This document shows, piece by piece, positions 18,018 to 26,923 of a stretch of DNA of 64,000 nucleotides. The notes beneath the pieces were generated by a model that did no database searches, was not told the origin of the DNA, and saw only the letters and a list, made by a program, of their open reading frames with translations. This DNA is from an archaeon (GTDB lineage Archaea > Asgardarchaeota > Thorarchaeia > Thorarchaeales > Thorarchaeaceae), in assembly GCA_024275415.1 (NCBI GenBank), contig JAJRZD010000043.1, positions 74,981 to 138,980 on the forward strand, written 5' to 3'. Both the position numbers and the translations under genes were made by a program. Each line of letters begins with the position of its first letter. Within the stretch, counting starts at the first letter, position 1.

Positions 18018-18044
18018 GCTTGTGCGGATAGTTCCACCGCAAGC
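18018..18044 (+). promoter_or_regulatory. hairpin in the leader region of carbamoyltransferase 2
   Basis: GCTTGTGCGG (18018-18027) can pair with CCGCAAGC (18037-18044), leaving a two-base bulge. It lies about 120 bp before the carbamoyltransferase ATG in a 264-bp intergenic space that otherwise shows no gene. Role unknown. Confidence 0.25.
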
Positions 18045-18163
18045 TTGATGAACCCTCAAAGAGGAACAAAGTGCCTTTTTTCTAACTCACTAGTTTATCC
18101 GAATGTCCGTGTTTGTCCGATAGGTCTAAAACAATGTCATACTATGAGTTGTAGCTGATTAAA

Positions 18164-19195
18164 ATGGTCGATTTACACGGTCGTGATTTACTTTGCACCC
18201 AGGATTGGAGCATCGAGGAACTAGAAAAGACACTCGATTTGGCATTCGAGATGAAGGCTAATCGTTACGACCATCCTCTCAACAACTGTCTGGATCGTCG
18301 TACTTTCTTCATGTTCTTTTACAATCCCTCAGTACGTACTCGTCAATCCTTTGAAGCAGCAGCCACTGAGCTTGGTGGGCACGCTCAGTTCCTTGAGCCA
18401 AAAAGTATGCGTCTCAAGAGTGCTAAGACAGCAGGCGAAACCATTGAGGACGCGGCACATGTCATGAGCCGGTATGCGGTCGGCATCGGGATTCGCATCC
18501 TAGAAACAGCGCTAGAGCATTACGGGCAGGGACACGAGCTGCTCCAAGAGTATGCCCAGTACGCCAGCGTCCCAATCATCTCGATGGCGCATGACAAGTA
18601 CCACCCCTGTCAGGGTCTTGCTGATGTAATGGGCTACAGGATGCATGGCGGCAAGAACCTGAAAGGGAAGAAATTCCTACAGGTCTGGGGCAAGGGAGCG
18701 CTTGTCCGGTCGTGGTGCTCTGTTCAGGAAAGCATTCTGATCAATACTCGTTTCGGCATGGATGTGACACTGGCTCATCCCCCAGGCTATGACCTCGACC
18801 CGGAAGTCATTAAGATGTGCGAGGAGAATGCTGCTGCATCCGGCGGGAATTTTGAGATAGTCCATGACTTGGAAGAGGGCTATGATGGCGCAGATTTTGT
18901 CTATTCCAGAAACTGGATGACATCAGGCTTCTATGGTGAGATGCAGAAGAATGGCGTAGACGCTGCCAAAAAGAAAGAGATTGAACTAGCTGCAAAGTAT
19001 GACGATTGGATAACAACGAAAGACTGGATGTCCAAGACGAATGATGCCTTCTTCACCCATTGCGGACCTGTCGATAGGAACGCAGAGGTCACAGATGAAG
19101 TGTGTAGTGGTTCTAAGTCGATCGTTTATGACGTTGCTGAGAATCGACTCCATGTCCAGAAAGCAATCATGGCATTGACCATGGGCAAGAAATAG
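18164..19195 (+). CDS. knotted carbamoyltransferase superfamily protein with altered HCLP motif
   Basis: 343 residues, clearly paralogous to the protein at 16039-17085. It shares NPSVRTRQSFEAAATELGGH, MAHDKYHPCQGLADVMG and the C-terminal VAENRLHVQKAIMALTMG. The sequence after the active-site His reads THCGPVDRNAEVTDE. The HC-P-x-RN context is like N-acetyl/N-succinylornithine carbamoyltransferases, but the conserved Leu of HCLP is replaced by Gly. The loop WGKGALVRSWCSVQES replaces the proline-rich loop and lacks its prolines. These changes suggest a different substrate from the first copy. No Shine-Dalgarno precedes the ATG. A strong terminator follows. It is a member of the family, but the reaction is unassigned. 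Confidence 0.83.
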   Translation: MVDLHGRDLLCTQDWSIEELEKTLDLAFEMKANRYDHPLNNCLDRRTFFMFFYNPSVRTRQSFEAAATELGGHAQFLEPKSMRLKSAKTAGETIEDAAHVMSRYAVGIGIRILETALEHYGQGHELLQEYAQYASVPIISMAHDKYHPCQGLADVMGYRMHGGKNLKGKKFLQVWGKGALVRSWCSVQESILINTRFGMDVTLAHPPGYDLDPEVIKMCEENAAASGGNFEIVHDLEEGYDGADFVYSRNWMTSGFYGEMQKNGVDAAKKKEIELAAKYDDWITTKDWMSKTNDAFFTHCGPVDRNAEVTDEVCSGSKSIVYDVAENRLHVQKAIMALTMGKK

Positions 19196-19207
19196 GCGTG
19201 GATGATA

Positions 19208-19238
19208 GGGGCATCCACAGCCCCTTCTTTTTTGTTTT
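19208..19238 (+). terminator. terminator after carbamoyltransferase 2
   Basis: GGGGC (19208-19212) pairs with GCCCC (19220-19224) around a 7-nt loop and is followed by TTCTTTTTTGTTTT. It is a compact hairpin plus T-run immediately after the stop. Confidence 0.6.
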
Positions 19239-19258
19239 GACCAATCTCGCTCTATTGG

Positions 19259-19546
19259 CTACCAACCGCCTTCGGTGGTTTCAAACATACTCAATGCCAG
19301 ATAGAGAATCACACCGACTATTATGAGTGTGACCGCGAAGCTAGCAAGGAATGCTTGTGCAGCCGTGGGTTCGCCGAAGAGAGTTTCTGCAAAGGATTTC
19401 CAGTCCCCACCCGCAACCAAGGTTCCCACGATATCTAATATGAATGGAGTAAGAATTACCACTGCAATAATCAGGAGGAAGTAGACACCTCGACGAAACC
19501 AAGTTGTCCTTCGTGGATATTCTGGGATACTCTTTTCGCGTTTCAT
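19259..19546 (-). CDS. two-helix membrane protein, paralogue of the upstream gene's C-terminus
   Basis: About 95 residues from the ATG at 19546, which follows AAGGAG by 7 nt; longer versions reaching into the upstream gene are unlikely. Two membrane helices (GVYFLLIIAVVILTPFILDI and ASFAVTLIIVGVILYLALSMF) flank a short polar loop. It ends in FETTEGGW. The last 65 residues align with the C-terminus of the preceding gene's product: PFILDIVGTLVAGGDW matches PFILSIVSVLMGGPSW, and both end in a glycine/aspartate-glutamine plus Trp tail. The two are co-directional 74 bp apart. Function unknown. Confidence 0.6.
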   Translation of the reverse strand: MKREKSIPEYPRRTTWFRRGVYFLLIIAVVILTPFILDIVGTLVAGGDWKSFAETLFGEPTAAQAFLASFAVTLIIVGVILYLALSMFETTEGGW

Positions 19547-19619
19547 CAGCATTCTCCTTACAAAGGATGACGGATTTGTGTGCCTTATCATTATTACGAA
19601 TTGAGTAAATCTCGCATGG

Positions 19620-20522
19620 CTACCACTGATCCTCAGAGGCTCCGAATGCATCAAGCATGAAATACATTATGAACGAAAACATCACAAGAGTCACAAAGAA
19701 ACCACCCACAAGGATCCGTCCAGTGGGTTCGCTCCAGTAAAATCCAGAGCCGGATGCTTTAGACCATGACGGCCCACCCATTAGAACACTCACGATTGAT
19801 AAAATGAAGGGCACACTCACGAAGATCAGGAGTGCCAATGAGATGTAACCTACTTTACGTAACAATATACCTCGGCTTATGGAAATCTGTTCTATCGGCT
19901 GCTCTTTACTATCCATGGTTCTCTTTGGTTTCACATTGCCTCTTGTCAATTTCCAATCGTGAAGCCGATTGAATTTCGCTCTCCAGAACCAGATAAAGCC
20001 GCTCCAACTGATATCCTTCTCCCGTGAGAGCAATGAATCTAAAAGAAAGAATGAGAGCAACATTGACATGATTCCCCAGAATATGGATTGAGAAACCCCG
20101 TAATACATGAAGATGCTATGGAACAACAGTCCCACACGAAATCCCACAAGAGCTGCAATCCATTGCATCCCTTTTCCAAAAGTGTTTCCTCTTGTATGGA
20201 GATAGTAAGACCCGATAATCATCGCAAAGACTGAGAATGAAACCGTATTTACAGCAAGCCAGACTATCCACCAATCACTAGTCAATGCTAATCGAACCAT
20301 AGGATTGTATTCGAGTTCCACTCCGTATTTCTGGGACAGATGAATAGTGAATAGCGCATCCATCAAGCCCAAAGGTGAGAGTGATATGACTAACGCTCTA
20401 ACCCACCTCTCGCTCCACCAAGCAGAGAATAGCTCTTTGACAGACATGCTCGACAGACTTGTCCTATTATGCAAGCTACTCATTTCTAAGACACTATCCA
20501 ACAGACAGTCACTAGGCGTCAT
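19620..20522 (-). CDS. membrane protein with DUF5658-like domain plus C-terminal two-helix module
   Basis: About 300 residues. The first half has the pattern LMDALFTIHLSQKYGVELEYNPMVRLAL, characteristic of DUF5658-like membrane proteins, with about four helices up to LSFFLLDSLL. A cytosolic basic linker (about 190-230) leads to two more helices that are homologous to the small downstream protein. The start is uncertain: the TATA-like TATATA at 20541-20548 puts initiation near 20518, so the ATG at 20522 (leaderless) or the one at 20483 are better than the ATG at 20579. Function unknown. Confidence 0.65.
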   Translation of the reverse strand: MTPSDCLLDSVLEMSSLHNRTSLSSMSVKELFSAWWSERWVRALVISLSPLGLMDALFTIHLSQKYGVELEYNPMVRLALTSDWWIVWLAVNTVSFSVFAMIIGSYYLHTRGNTFGKGMQWIAALVGFRVGLLFHSIFMYYGVSQSIFWGIMSMLLSFFLLDSLLSREKDISWSGFIWFWRAKFNRLHDWKLTRGNVKPKRTMDSKEQPIEQISISRGILLRKVGYISLALLIFVSVPFILSIVSVLMGGPSWSKASGSGFYWSEPTGRILVGGFFVTLVMFSFIMYFMLDAFGASEDQW

Positions 20523-20540
20523 ATGTTGCCCTATAGACCT

Positions 20541-20548
20541 TATATATG
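20541..20548 (-). promoter_or_regulatory. TATA box for the DUF5658-like membrane protein gene
   Basis: The minus strand reads CATATATAAGG here. At normal archaeal spacing it would start transcription near 20518, which argues against the ATG at 20579 as the translation start. Confidence 0.4.
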
Positions 20549-20669
20549 TAATAGCAGGTATTCGCCAAGATAAGGTCATGGGTTGTTAACAGCTGTGAGA
20601 GAGATGGACAAAGCCAGCCAGATTGTCCAGATTACAGTGAACGGTGACCTACAACTACTGATAACATAC

Positions 20670-20685
20670 GGAGTTGTACAACTCC
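20670..20685. repeat. 16-bp perfect palindrome in a 320-bp intergenic region
   Basis: GGAGTTGTACAACTCC is a perfect palindrome about 120 bp upstream of the promoter of the membrane protein gene. Its core TTGTACAA also occurs at the 5' edge of the repeat copy near 53261. It could be an operator or a fragment of that repeat family. The rest of 20580-20850 contains no convincing gene. Confidence 0.4.
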
Positions 20686-20850
20686 TAGACAATTATCTGA
20701 AAAGGACTCCAGTACTTGATTGATATGGAAGAAAGAAACAATACCAGCAGGCTGTTGGATACACCTTTTGAACCTTGTAAGATCCATTTCATCGTCATCC
20801 CACGATAATGTTCTTTGGTAGATGATTTCGTGATAGCAATGCCAAACTGC

Positions 20851-20887
20851 AAAAAAAGAAAAGTGTGCAGAGAGGTGAACTCTCTGC
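20851..20887 (-). terminator. terminator of the peptide-binding protein gene
   Basis: On the minus strand GCAGAGAG and CTCTCTGC form a perfect 8-bp stem with a 5-nt loop (20867-20887), then ACACTTTTCTTTTTTT. It begins 12 bp after the stop of the substrate-binding protein gene. Confidence 0.75.
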
Positions 20888-20898
20888 ATCAGAAGAAA

Positions 20899-22773
20899 CT
20901 ATGTTTCTGGTACTAGCCGATACATGTGATAGAAGTATGCACCATGCATCGGATTCGCGTTGTACTGGATGTTGAAGATGTCAGCCCTACTGACAGTGAG
21001 CGTGGTGCCCTGCCAGACCCAGATGTATGCAGCGTGGTCGATGATGGCATCTTGTATCTTTCCATAAAGGCTGATACGCTCATTATCGTCCTGACTCTTT
21101 GCTGCTTGGCTAATCCAACCATCTACCAATGTTGCATTCCATCCCTCTGTGCCGTTGAGGCGAGCCCAGTAAGCGTAGGTTCCAGTGCTCTTGACATAGG
21201 GACCAACATAGTTGTCAGGATCTGCGTAGTCTGGTGCCCAGCCAATCATCCAAGCTCCAACCTTCCCATCAATCGCAGCATGGATGTAGGTTGACCACTC
21301 TAACCCTTGCACGTTAATGGTAAGGGTTTCAGCTGGTTTTACTGCATCATCTCGTGCAAGCATTGCTGTGAGCCCATCCTTGAGCAGCAGCATCGCATTC
21401 TCTCTAGCACTATTACCACTGTTGTAGTACAGATTAATAGTGTAAGATGCATTCTTGAGAATGTCATCAAGTCCATCATTGTTCATGGCATCATTCCAGT
21501 ATTCTACAGCTTTCGTCAAGTTATATGGATAGACGAACGCACTATCATTATGACCAAACATTCCTTTCGGAACTGGGCCTTGACCTTGCTCACCAAAGCC
21601 GTTAAGGATGTTATCGATGGCTGTCTGATAGTCGAAGGCATAACTGAATGCCTTTCGGACGTTCTTCAACCTGAAAGGATTCTCTATTGGTCTGGCCAGT
21701 AGAGTGTCGTTGATAGTGTCGCTCATGGTGAAGTGAATCGAAGCTATTGTGAAGCTAGGATACTTCGCCCAGACCTTGATGTTGGGATCAAGACTTTGAA
21801 CAGTACCATCGTTCGAAGCGAATGCTGGTGGTGAAACGTTGTTATAGATTTGGAATGCATGAGTTGTAGGCCAATAAACGGAGTCTGCGGCTCCAGTTTG
21901 GAGGTTGAGGATCCGACTGTTTGCATCTTCGTTTGTCTTGATGATGATGGTTTCAAAATAGCCTGCATTCGGGAATTTCGTTTTTGCGTCATCTTCTCTC
22001 CAGTAGTTTGGATTCTTTGTGAGAACGACTCGCTGATCCAAGACCCATTCAGTGAGCATGTAGGGTCCGGTTCCGCTTGTGTGCTTGTCAATGTACTCGT
22101 TGTGAGCACCAACCGTGATACCGCCATTATTCTCGACGAAAGTCGGACTAATCATAGCAGCTACCTCATAGGTTATGGCTGCTAGGAAAGGCGAGTATGG
22201 GTAAGCAAGTCTGATACGAACAGTGTAGTCATCAAGAACAATGACTGCACCTTTACCAGCACGGTTGTCAGCCACCCACTGTTCCCAAAGCTGCTTATGG
22301 AGTGCAGTATCCTCGCTGTATACGGCATCCTCGATTGCCTGTCCGCCTAAGATAGGTTCTGCGACCATCCAGACGGGACCGCTCGGGTCGAAGGTGCCTA
22401 GCATCCTCTCGAAGTTATATTGAACCGCCGACGCGTTAAAGGGCGTTCCGTCGTGGAATTTAATCCCTTGACGCAGTGTAAACGTATAATTCAGCCCATC
22501 ACTTGAAATCTCAAGGCTTTTCGCCAGCAACGGTACTGTCGGGTCTGTGTCGAGAGAGTCCCACTCGTACGTGTATAGTGTTTCATAGACATTGTAGTGG
22601 ATCCAAGAGCCGTATGACTCGTAGTTGTTATGAGGATCCATGTAGTCTGGATTGCCGATGGTTTCCCAGACAAGGGTAGTCGTTCTGGGCATCGAACCTA
22701 TATAGACATAGGCTCCAACGGATGCGACAATCGCGACAATAACCACAATCGCTATGATTTGGTTTCTCTGCAT
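20899..22773 (-). CDS. dppA: ABC transporter family 5 (dipeptide/oligopeptide) substrate-binding protein
   Basis: 624 residues from the ATG at 22773, which follows AGGAGG by 6 nt. It begins with an N-terminal membrane anchor ([20 protein letters not shown]). The SBP-bac-5 signature appears as [42 protein letters not shown] (residues about 95-135). Later conserved pieces include [10 protein letters not shown] and [15 protein letters not shown]. It is anchored outside the cell to deliver peptides to the permeases DppB/DppC. It is transcribed divergently from dppBCDF across a 616-bp region holding a structured repeat. Peptide rather than nickel or sugar is the likely ligand, but the sequence alone does not prove it. 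Confidence 0.92.
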   Translation of the reverse strand: [624 protein letters not shown]

Positions 22774-23389
22774 ATTGTTCCTCCTTCTGTCATTTCCTAG
22801 ATACCCAAGCAAGATATGCTCAGGCAACTACGGTTCGCGAATAGCGAATTAATTAGGGGAGTACAAAGGATTCTAATATACATTGTGCCAAGCGTAATTG
22901 TACTGGTCATCGTTGTGCTTTGAGATATTTTTCTACAAAATAGAGGATCTTCACGGGCTGACTAGGAAAATCTGACAATGAACATCTGAGAAACAAATCA
23001 CATTCAGAAACCAAACAAAGAAGTAGAAAAAAAATGGGTTCCAAACAGCTGCGCTAGACTTGCCCAAACGTGGGCATCCCTTAGACGGACACTTGAAGTG
23101 ATTTATAGGACTTCATAGATTCGACCACTCCCACAGGAGTATGATGTCGGACATGACACGCAAACGACCTCGTAGAGTCCACCCAGTGCCGCTCGTGGGA
23201 GTACAACACTCCTGTGCCACCAAGGTTGTCCAACCAAAAATGAACATCTAGACTGTAGTGTATGTTCAGAACAGTACACTGCATGATACTGAATCCGAAG
23301 CCTTAATATATATCACAAAATCAACTCCTCGCCAATGGCAACCCAAAATTAGGGTATTGTCAGATTTTGTACCTGATGGAGATACGAAG
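22774..23389. other. divergent intergenic region between dppA and dppB
   Basis: 616 bp with no supported gene. It contains a structured repeat copy on the minus strand (23141-23240), followed in that copy's direction by the short hairpin ACTCC-N4-GGAGT at 23127-23140. The open frames here, including one of 67 codons at 23081-23284, are not conserved between repeat copies and are rejected as genes. Confidence 0.5.
23141..23240 (-). repeat. dispersed structured element, copy A
   Basis: Read on the minus strand, this copy shares GTGTTGTACTCCCA, ACTGGGTGGACTCT and GTGTCATG with the copy at 53256-53345, with only one single-base indel in the core. It can fold as an outer stem GGAGT/ACTCT (forward 23208-23212 with 23174-23178) enclosing an inner stem CCCA/TGGG (forward 23196-23199 with 23182-23185). 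A palindromic GGTTGGACAACC lies just before it. It lies between dppA and dppB. Confidence 0.65.
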
Positions 23390-24421
23390 ATGAAGCTCCG
23401 GGATTTCATCCTACGGCGAGTACTACTTGCGATTACTGTTGTATTTGGTGTCTTGACGATTACTTGGATACTTGCGTTCATTGTCGGTGATCCTGTGACG
23501 ATGTACATCAACGAGAACACCCCAGCAGAAGCAATCCCTGCAATCAGGGCAGCACACGGATTTGACGAGCCATGGCCCGTCCAATACTTCCTTTACCTAT
23601 CCAATCTCTTTCAAGGAAACTGGGGTGTAAGTGGCTCGTCATCAAACATGCCTGTCCTAGAAATCCTGGCGCTGAAGTTTCCAGCAACCATCGAGCTTGC
23701 CATTGTAGCTATGATCTTTGCTATCATTCTGGGGATACCTCTAGGCATCATTTCTGCTACACGAAAGGACCAGAAAATCGATCACTTTACAAGAATCTTT
23801 TCTTTGGCTGGAGTTTCAATGCCTATTTTCTGGTTCGCATTCATGCTCAAGTATGTGCTTTATTATTATCTCGCAGTAAACAACCTTCCACATCTTCCCG
23901 GAGGCGAGAGATATGATACAAGCACTTACTTGGATTTTGAATTCATAACAGGCTTCCTACTTTTAGACTCCCTCATCCAAGGCAATATCCCTATATTCCT
24001 CGATGGATTAGTCCATCTCATCATGCCTGGGTTCGCCCTTGGATACTTGACACTTGCAATAATCACACGGATGATGAGATCGAGCATGCTTGAAGTGCTA
24101 AAGGAAGATTACATCACATTGGCTAGGTCGAAAGGTCTTCGAGAAAAAGTCGTCATCTACAGACATGCACTGCGAAACGCCATGATTCCGACAGTCACTG
24201 TGATAGGCCTTGCTTTTGGTGGACTCATAACTGGAGCAGTCCTTACTGAAACCATATTCAACTGGCCGGGACTGGGAAGATGGGCCGTCAGGTCAATCCT
24301 ATTTGCGGACTTGGCTGCAATTAATGGGTTCACATTACTAGTAGCAATCATCTTTGTCACGGCAAATCTCATTGTCGATTTGATATACGGTGTGCTGGAT
24401 CCCCGCATCAGATTCGGATAG
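23390..24421 (+). CDS. dppB: dipeptide/oligopeptide ABC transporter permease, DppB type
   Basis: 343 residues from the ATG at 23390, preceded by GGAG. Six membrane helices begin with RRVLLAITVVFGVLTITWILAF. The family EAA-like loop reads LEVLKEDYITLARSKGLREKVVIYRHALRNAMIPTV, as two contiguous blocks near residues 230-265, the contact to the ATPase. The first periplasmic loop is longer than average. It is followed 13 bp later by dppC in a dppBCDF operon, and the binding protein is encoded divergently. Imports peptides across the cytoplasmic membrane. Confidence 0.93.
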   Translation: MKLRDFILRRVLLAITVVFGVLTITWILAFIVGDPVTMYINENTPAEAIPAIRAAHGFDEPWPVQYFLYLSNLFQGNWGVSGSSSNMPVLEILALKFPATIELAIVAMIFAIILGIPLGIISATRKDQKIDHFTRIFSLAGVSMPIFWFAFMLKYVLYYYLAVNNLPHLPGGERYDTSTYLDFEFITGFLLLDSLIQGNIPIFLDGLVHLIMPGFALGYLTLAIITRMMRSSMLEVLKEDYITLARSKGLREKVVIYRHALRNAMIPTVTVIGLAFGGLITGAVLTETIFNWPGLGRWAVRSILFADLAAINGFTLLVAIIFVTANLIVDLIYGVLDPRIRFG

Positions 24422-24434
24422 GAGGTCAAATAAC

Positions 24435-25751
24435 ATGGAAAATCAGATAGCAATGACTGCAAATGAAGAATACGACCCGATGCAATTCACAATTGCGGGC
24501 ATCACAGGAATGCTGGTGGGATTAGTCTCGTTCATTTTTGGGATTGCAATTTTTGGAGGACTTTTTGTCGCGGGAATACTAGGATTATTCTCAATCGCAT
24601 TCCCTCTTCCAGAATTCTTTGGCTCGATAGGACTTCAAGGACTGCTTGCTCTCGTCACCGGATTTGTATTATATAGAACATCAAAAGCGATAAAGAAACA
24701 TGAACTGTGGGCGTTCTCAACCTCGCTCTATATCAATATCTTTGCGATAGTTGTCTTTGTATCAACAAGCTATCCCGTGGTACTTCTAGCATTACTTCCA
24801 TTGATCCCACTACTGATGCTCTTCCTACCCAATGTCAAGACCTACTGGTATCCCACTTTCAGGGAGGATATCACACCAAGGATAAAGGAACTCAAGTTCA
24901 GCCTTCGGCTTGTGGCGAAAAGCCCTCTCGTTGTCGCAGGCATCATTATACTTTTAGTTTTTGTTCTCTTTGCCATTCTAGCCCCGTATATCGCACCATA
25001 TGGGCCTGAAGAACGACTGTGGAGTGATGGTAATCTCCCTCCATTGTCACCTAGTAACCAACCTGGCAGACCCGACCACATCTGGGGCACTGATAATTCT
25101 GGTGGTGATGTCTATAGCAGAATCCTATATGGGGCCCAAATCGACTTACAGGTCAGCATCACTGTAGTTATTGTAGCTGTTACCATCGGATCCCTGATTG
25201 GTGCAGTTGCTGGCTACTATGGTGGGAAGATTGACGAACTAGTGATGCGTATCACTGACATCTTCTTTGCATTTCCAGGACTCATCTTAGCGATGGCCAT
25301 TGTGATGGCACTCGGAGAGAGAAGCCTTCAGAACGTATCAGTTGCACTCATGATCACTTGGTGGCCAACTTATGCTCGACTTGTTCGAGGACAGGTGCTT
25401 GCAGAACGGGAGAAGCTTTATGTTGAAGCTGCAAGATCCATCGGCGCAAGCGACACACGAATCCTTCTAGTTCACATCTTACCTAACACGATCCAACCAC
25501 TCACAGTTCAGGCTACAATGGATACAGGTTCTGTTCTGCTGGTTGCAGCGGGCCTTTCCTTCATCGGGTTCGGGCCTCCCGCAGGAATCGCAGAATGGGG
25601 CTGGATGATTGCCACGGCCCAGCTGTATTTCACTATAGCACCATGGGCTGTATTCTTCCCTGGATTTGCTATCTTGTTCGTAGCTCTTGCTTTCAATCTA
25701 GTAGGAGATGGCATCCGTGACATCCTTGATCCAAAATTACGGAGGCGATAG
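24435..25751 (+). CDS. dppC: dipeptide/oligopeptide ABC permease, DppC type, with N-terminal membrane extension
   Basis: 438 residues from the ATG at 24435, which follows AGGAGG. A normal DppC has about 300 residues and starts with a segment like LKFSLRLVAKSPLVVAGIII; here that segment begins near residue 150. The extra N-terminal part has about four hydrophobic helices (GITGMLVGLVSFIFGIAIFG onward) and ends in a conserved-looking WYPTFREDITPRIKELK linker. The DppC core is intact, with VEAARSIGASDTRILLVHILPN as the ATPase-contact loop. The extension may regulate or assemble the transporter; its function is unknown. Confidence 0.92.
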   Translation: MENQIAMTANEEYDPMQFTIAGITGMLVGLVSFIFGIAIFGGLFVAGILGLFSIAFPLPEFFGSIGLQGLLALVTGFVLYRTSKAIKKHELWAFSTSLYINIFAIVVFVSTSYPVVLLALLPLIPLLMLFLPNVKTYWYPTFREDITPRIKELKFSLRLVAKSPLVVAGIIILLVFVLFAILAPYIAPYGPEERLWSDGNLPPLSPSNQPGRPDHIWGTDNSGGDVYSRILYGAQIDLQVSITVVIVAVTIGSLIGAVAGYYGGKIDELVMRITDIFFAFPGLILAMAIVMALGERSLQNVSVALMITWWPTYARLVRGQVLAEREKLYVEAARSIGASDTRILLVHILPNTIQPLTVQATMDTGSVLLVAAGLSFIGFGPPAGIAEWGWMIATAQLYFTIAPWAVFFPGFAILFVALAFNLVGDGIRDILDPKLRRR

Positions 25752-25754
25752 ACG

Positions 25755-26912
25755 TTGACTGAATCGCGTGAAGACATTGTCCTTGAAGTTCATGATTTAT
25801 TCACGAATTTCTATACTTTCGAGGGTACAGTACGAGCGTTGGACGGTGTAGAGCTTTTCTTGAGACGTGGGGACACCATGGGTCTTGTTGGAGAAACTGG
25901 CTGTGGCAAGTCAGTGACGGCCCGTTCAATATTAAGATTGGTCGAACCTCCGGGCAAGATAGAGTCTGGCAAGATCATCTATAATGAGATTGACAAACAG
26001 ACAGGCGAGGTCAAACCAATTGACATCCTGAGTCTTAGTGAAGAAGAGCTACTTGACCTGCGAGGCGAGAAGATTGCGATTGTCTTTCAGGATCCAGCGA
26101 CCTATCCGAATCCTGTGTTCCGCATTGGAGACCAGATAGCCGAAGTGGTTCTTCTCCACCAGGATCTGCGATACGATGTCATAGACATGAAAATAGAAAA
26201 ACTTGAAAAATCATTGCAAGGAGAAAGCGATCCAGACAAACAGGTACACATCAAGGAGAAAATCGAGTACTATCGCGAGCTTCGGAAGGATCCACCTGAG
26301 CCGGATAAGAAAGATGCGAAGGCAGCAGCCTTCAGGCGAGCTGTAAATATGCTCAATCTGGTAAGAATGCCCTCACCTGAATCCATAGCAATGCAATATC
26401 CTCATGAGTTGAGTGGCGGAATGCGTCAGCGAGCATTGATTGCCATGGCACTTGCTTGTGACCCAGGTGTTCTCATCTGTGATGAGGCGACAACTGCGTT
26501 GGATGTGACAGTTCAGGCTCAGGTTCTCAAACTCCTAAACCACCTGAAGAAGGAAATTGGCACTTCGATCATCATCATTACCCATGATATGGGTGTTGTT
26601 GCTGAAACGTGCAATTGGGTCACCGTCATGTATGCAGGGACTACGGTCGAGTCCTGTGCGACAAAGAATCTCTTTACTCGACCACTGCACCCTTACACTG
26701 ATGGTCTATTGACAGCAGTGCCCAAGCTACATGAGAACAAGGAGCGATTGCCTCAGATCCTAGGAAGCGTCCCTAACCTTATCACGCCACCTTCTGGATG
26801 CCGATTCCACCCAAGATGTGCATACGCCACAGAACAATGCAAAAGCGTCAAACCAAAATTGACCGAACTCGAACCTGAACACTGGGTTGCATGTCATAAC
26901 CCACTGAACTAG
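25755..26912 (+). CDS. dppD: dipeptide ABC transporter ATPase, DppD type, with coiled-coil insertion
   Basis: 385 residues from a TTG start after GGAGG. Walker A is GETGCGKS, the Q-loop IVFQDPATYPNPV, the signature LSGGMRQR, Walker B VLICDEATTALD and the H-loop ITHDMGV; all are intact. Between the Q-loop and signature there is an inserted charged helix of about 45 residues (MKIEKLEKSLQGESDPDKQ to ELRKDPPEPDKKDAK), predicted coiled coil and absent from ordinary DppD. The C-terminal oligopeptide-transporter cysteine region (GCRFHPRCAYATEQC) is present. Third gene of the operon; energises peptide import. Confidence 0.93.
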   Translation: MTESREDIVLEVHDLFTNFYTFEGTVRALDGVELFLRRGDTMGLVGETGCGKSVTARSILRLVEPPGKIESGKIIYNEIDKQTGEVKPIDILSLSEEELLDLRGEKIAIVFQDPATYPNPVFRIGDQIAEVVLLHQDLRYDVIDMKIEKLEKSLQGESDPDKQVHIKEKIEYYRELRKDPPEPDKKDAKAAAFRRAVNMLNLVRMPSPESIAMQYPHELSGGMRQRALIAMALACDPGVLICDEATTALDVTVQAQVLKLLNHLKKEIGTSIIIITHDMGVVAETCNWVTVMYAGTTVESCATKNLFTRPLHPYTDGLLTAVPKLHENKERLPQILGSVPNLITPPSGCRFHPRCAYATEQCKSVKPKLTELEPEHWVACHNPLN

Positions 26913-26923
26913 GAGGACTGAAT

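Noticed and set aside
20632..20889. 85-codon minus-strand open frame
   Set aside because: It begins inside the terminator of the peptide-binding protein gene and has no recognisable protein features.
23081..23284. 67-codon minus-strand open frame inside repeat copy A
   Set aside because: The matching repeat copies B and C have an indel or different frames, so the protein is not conserved.
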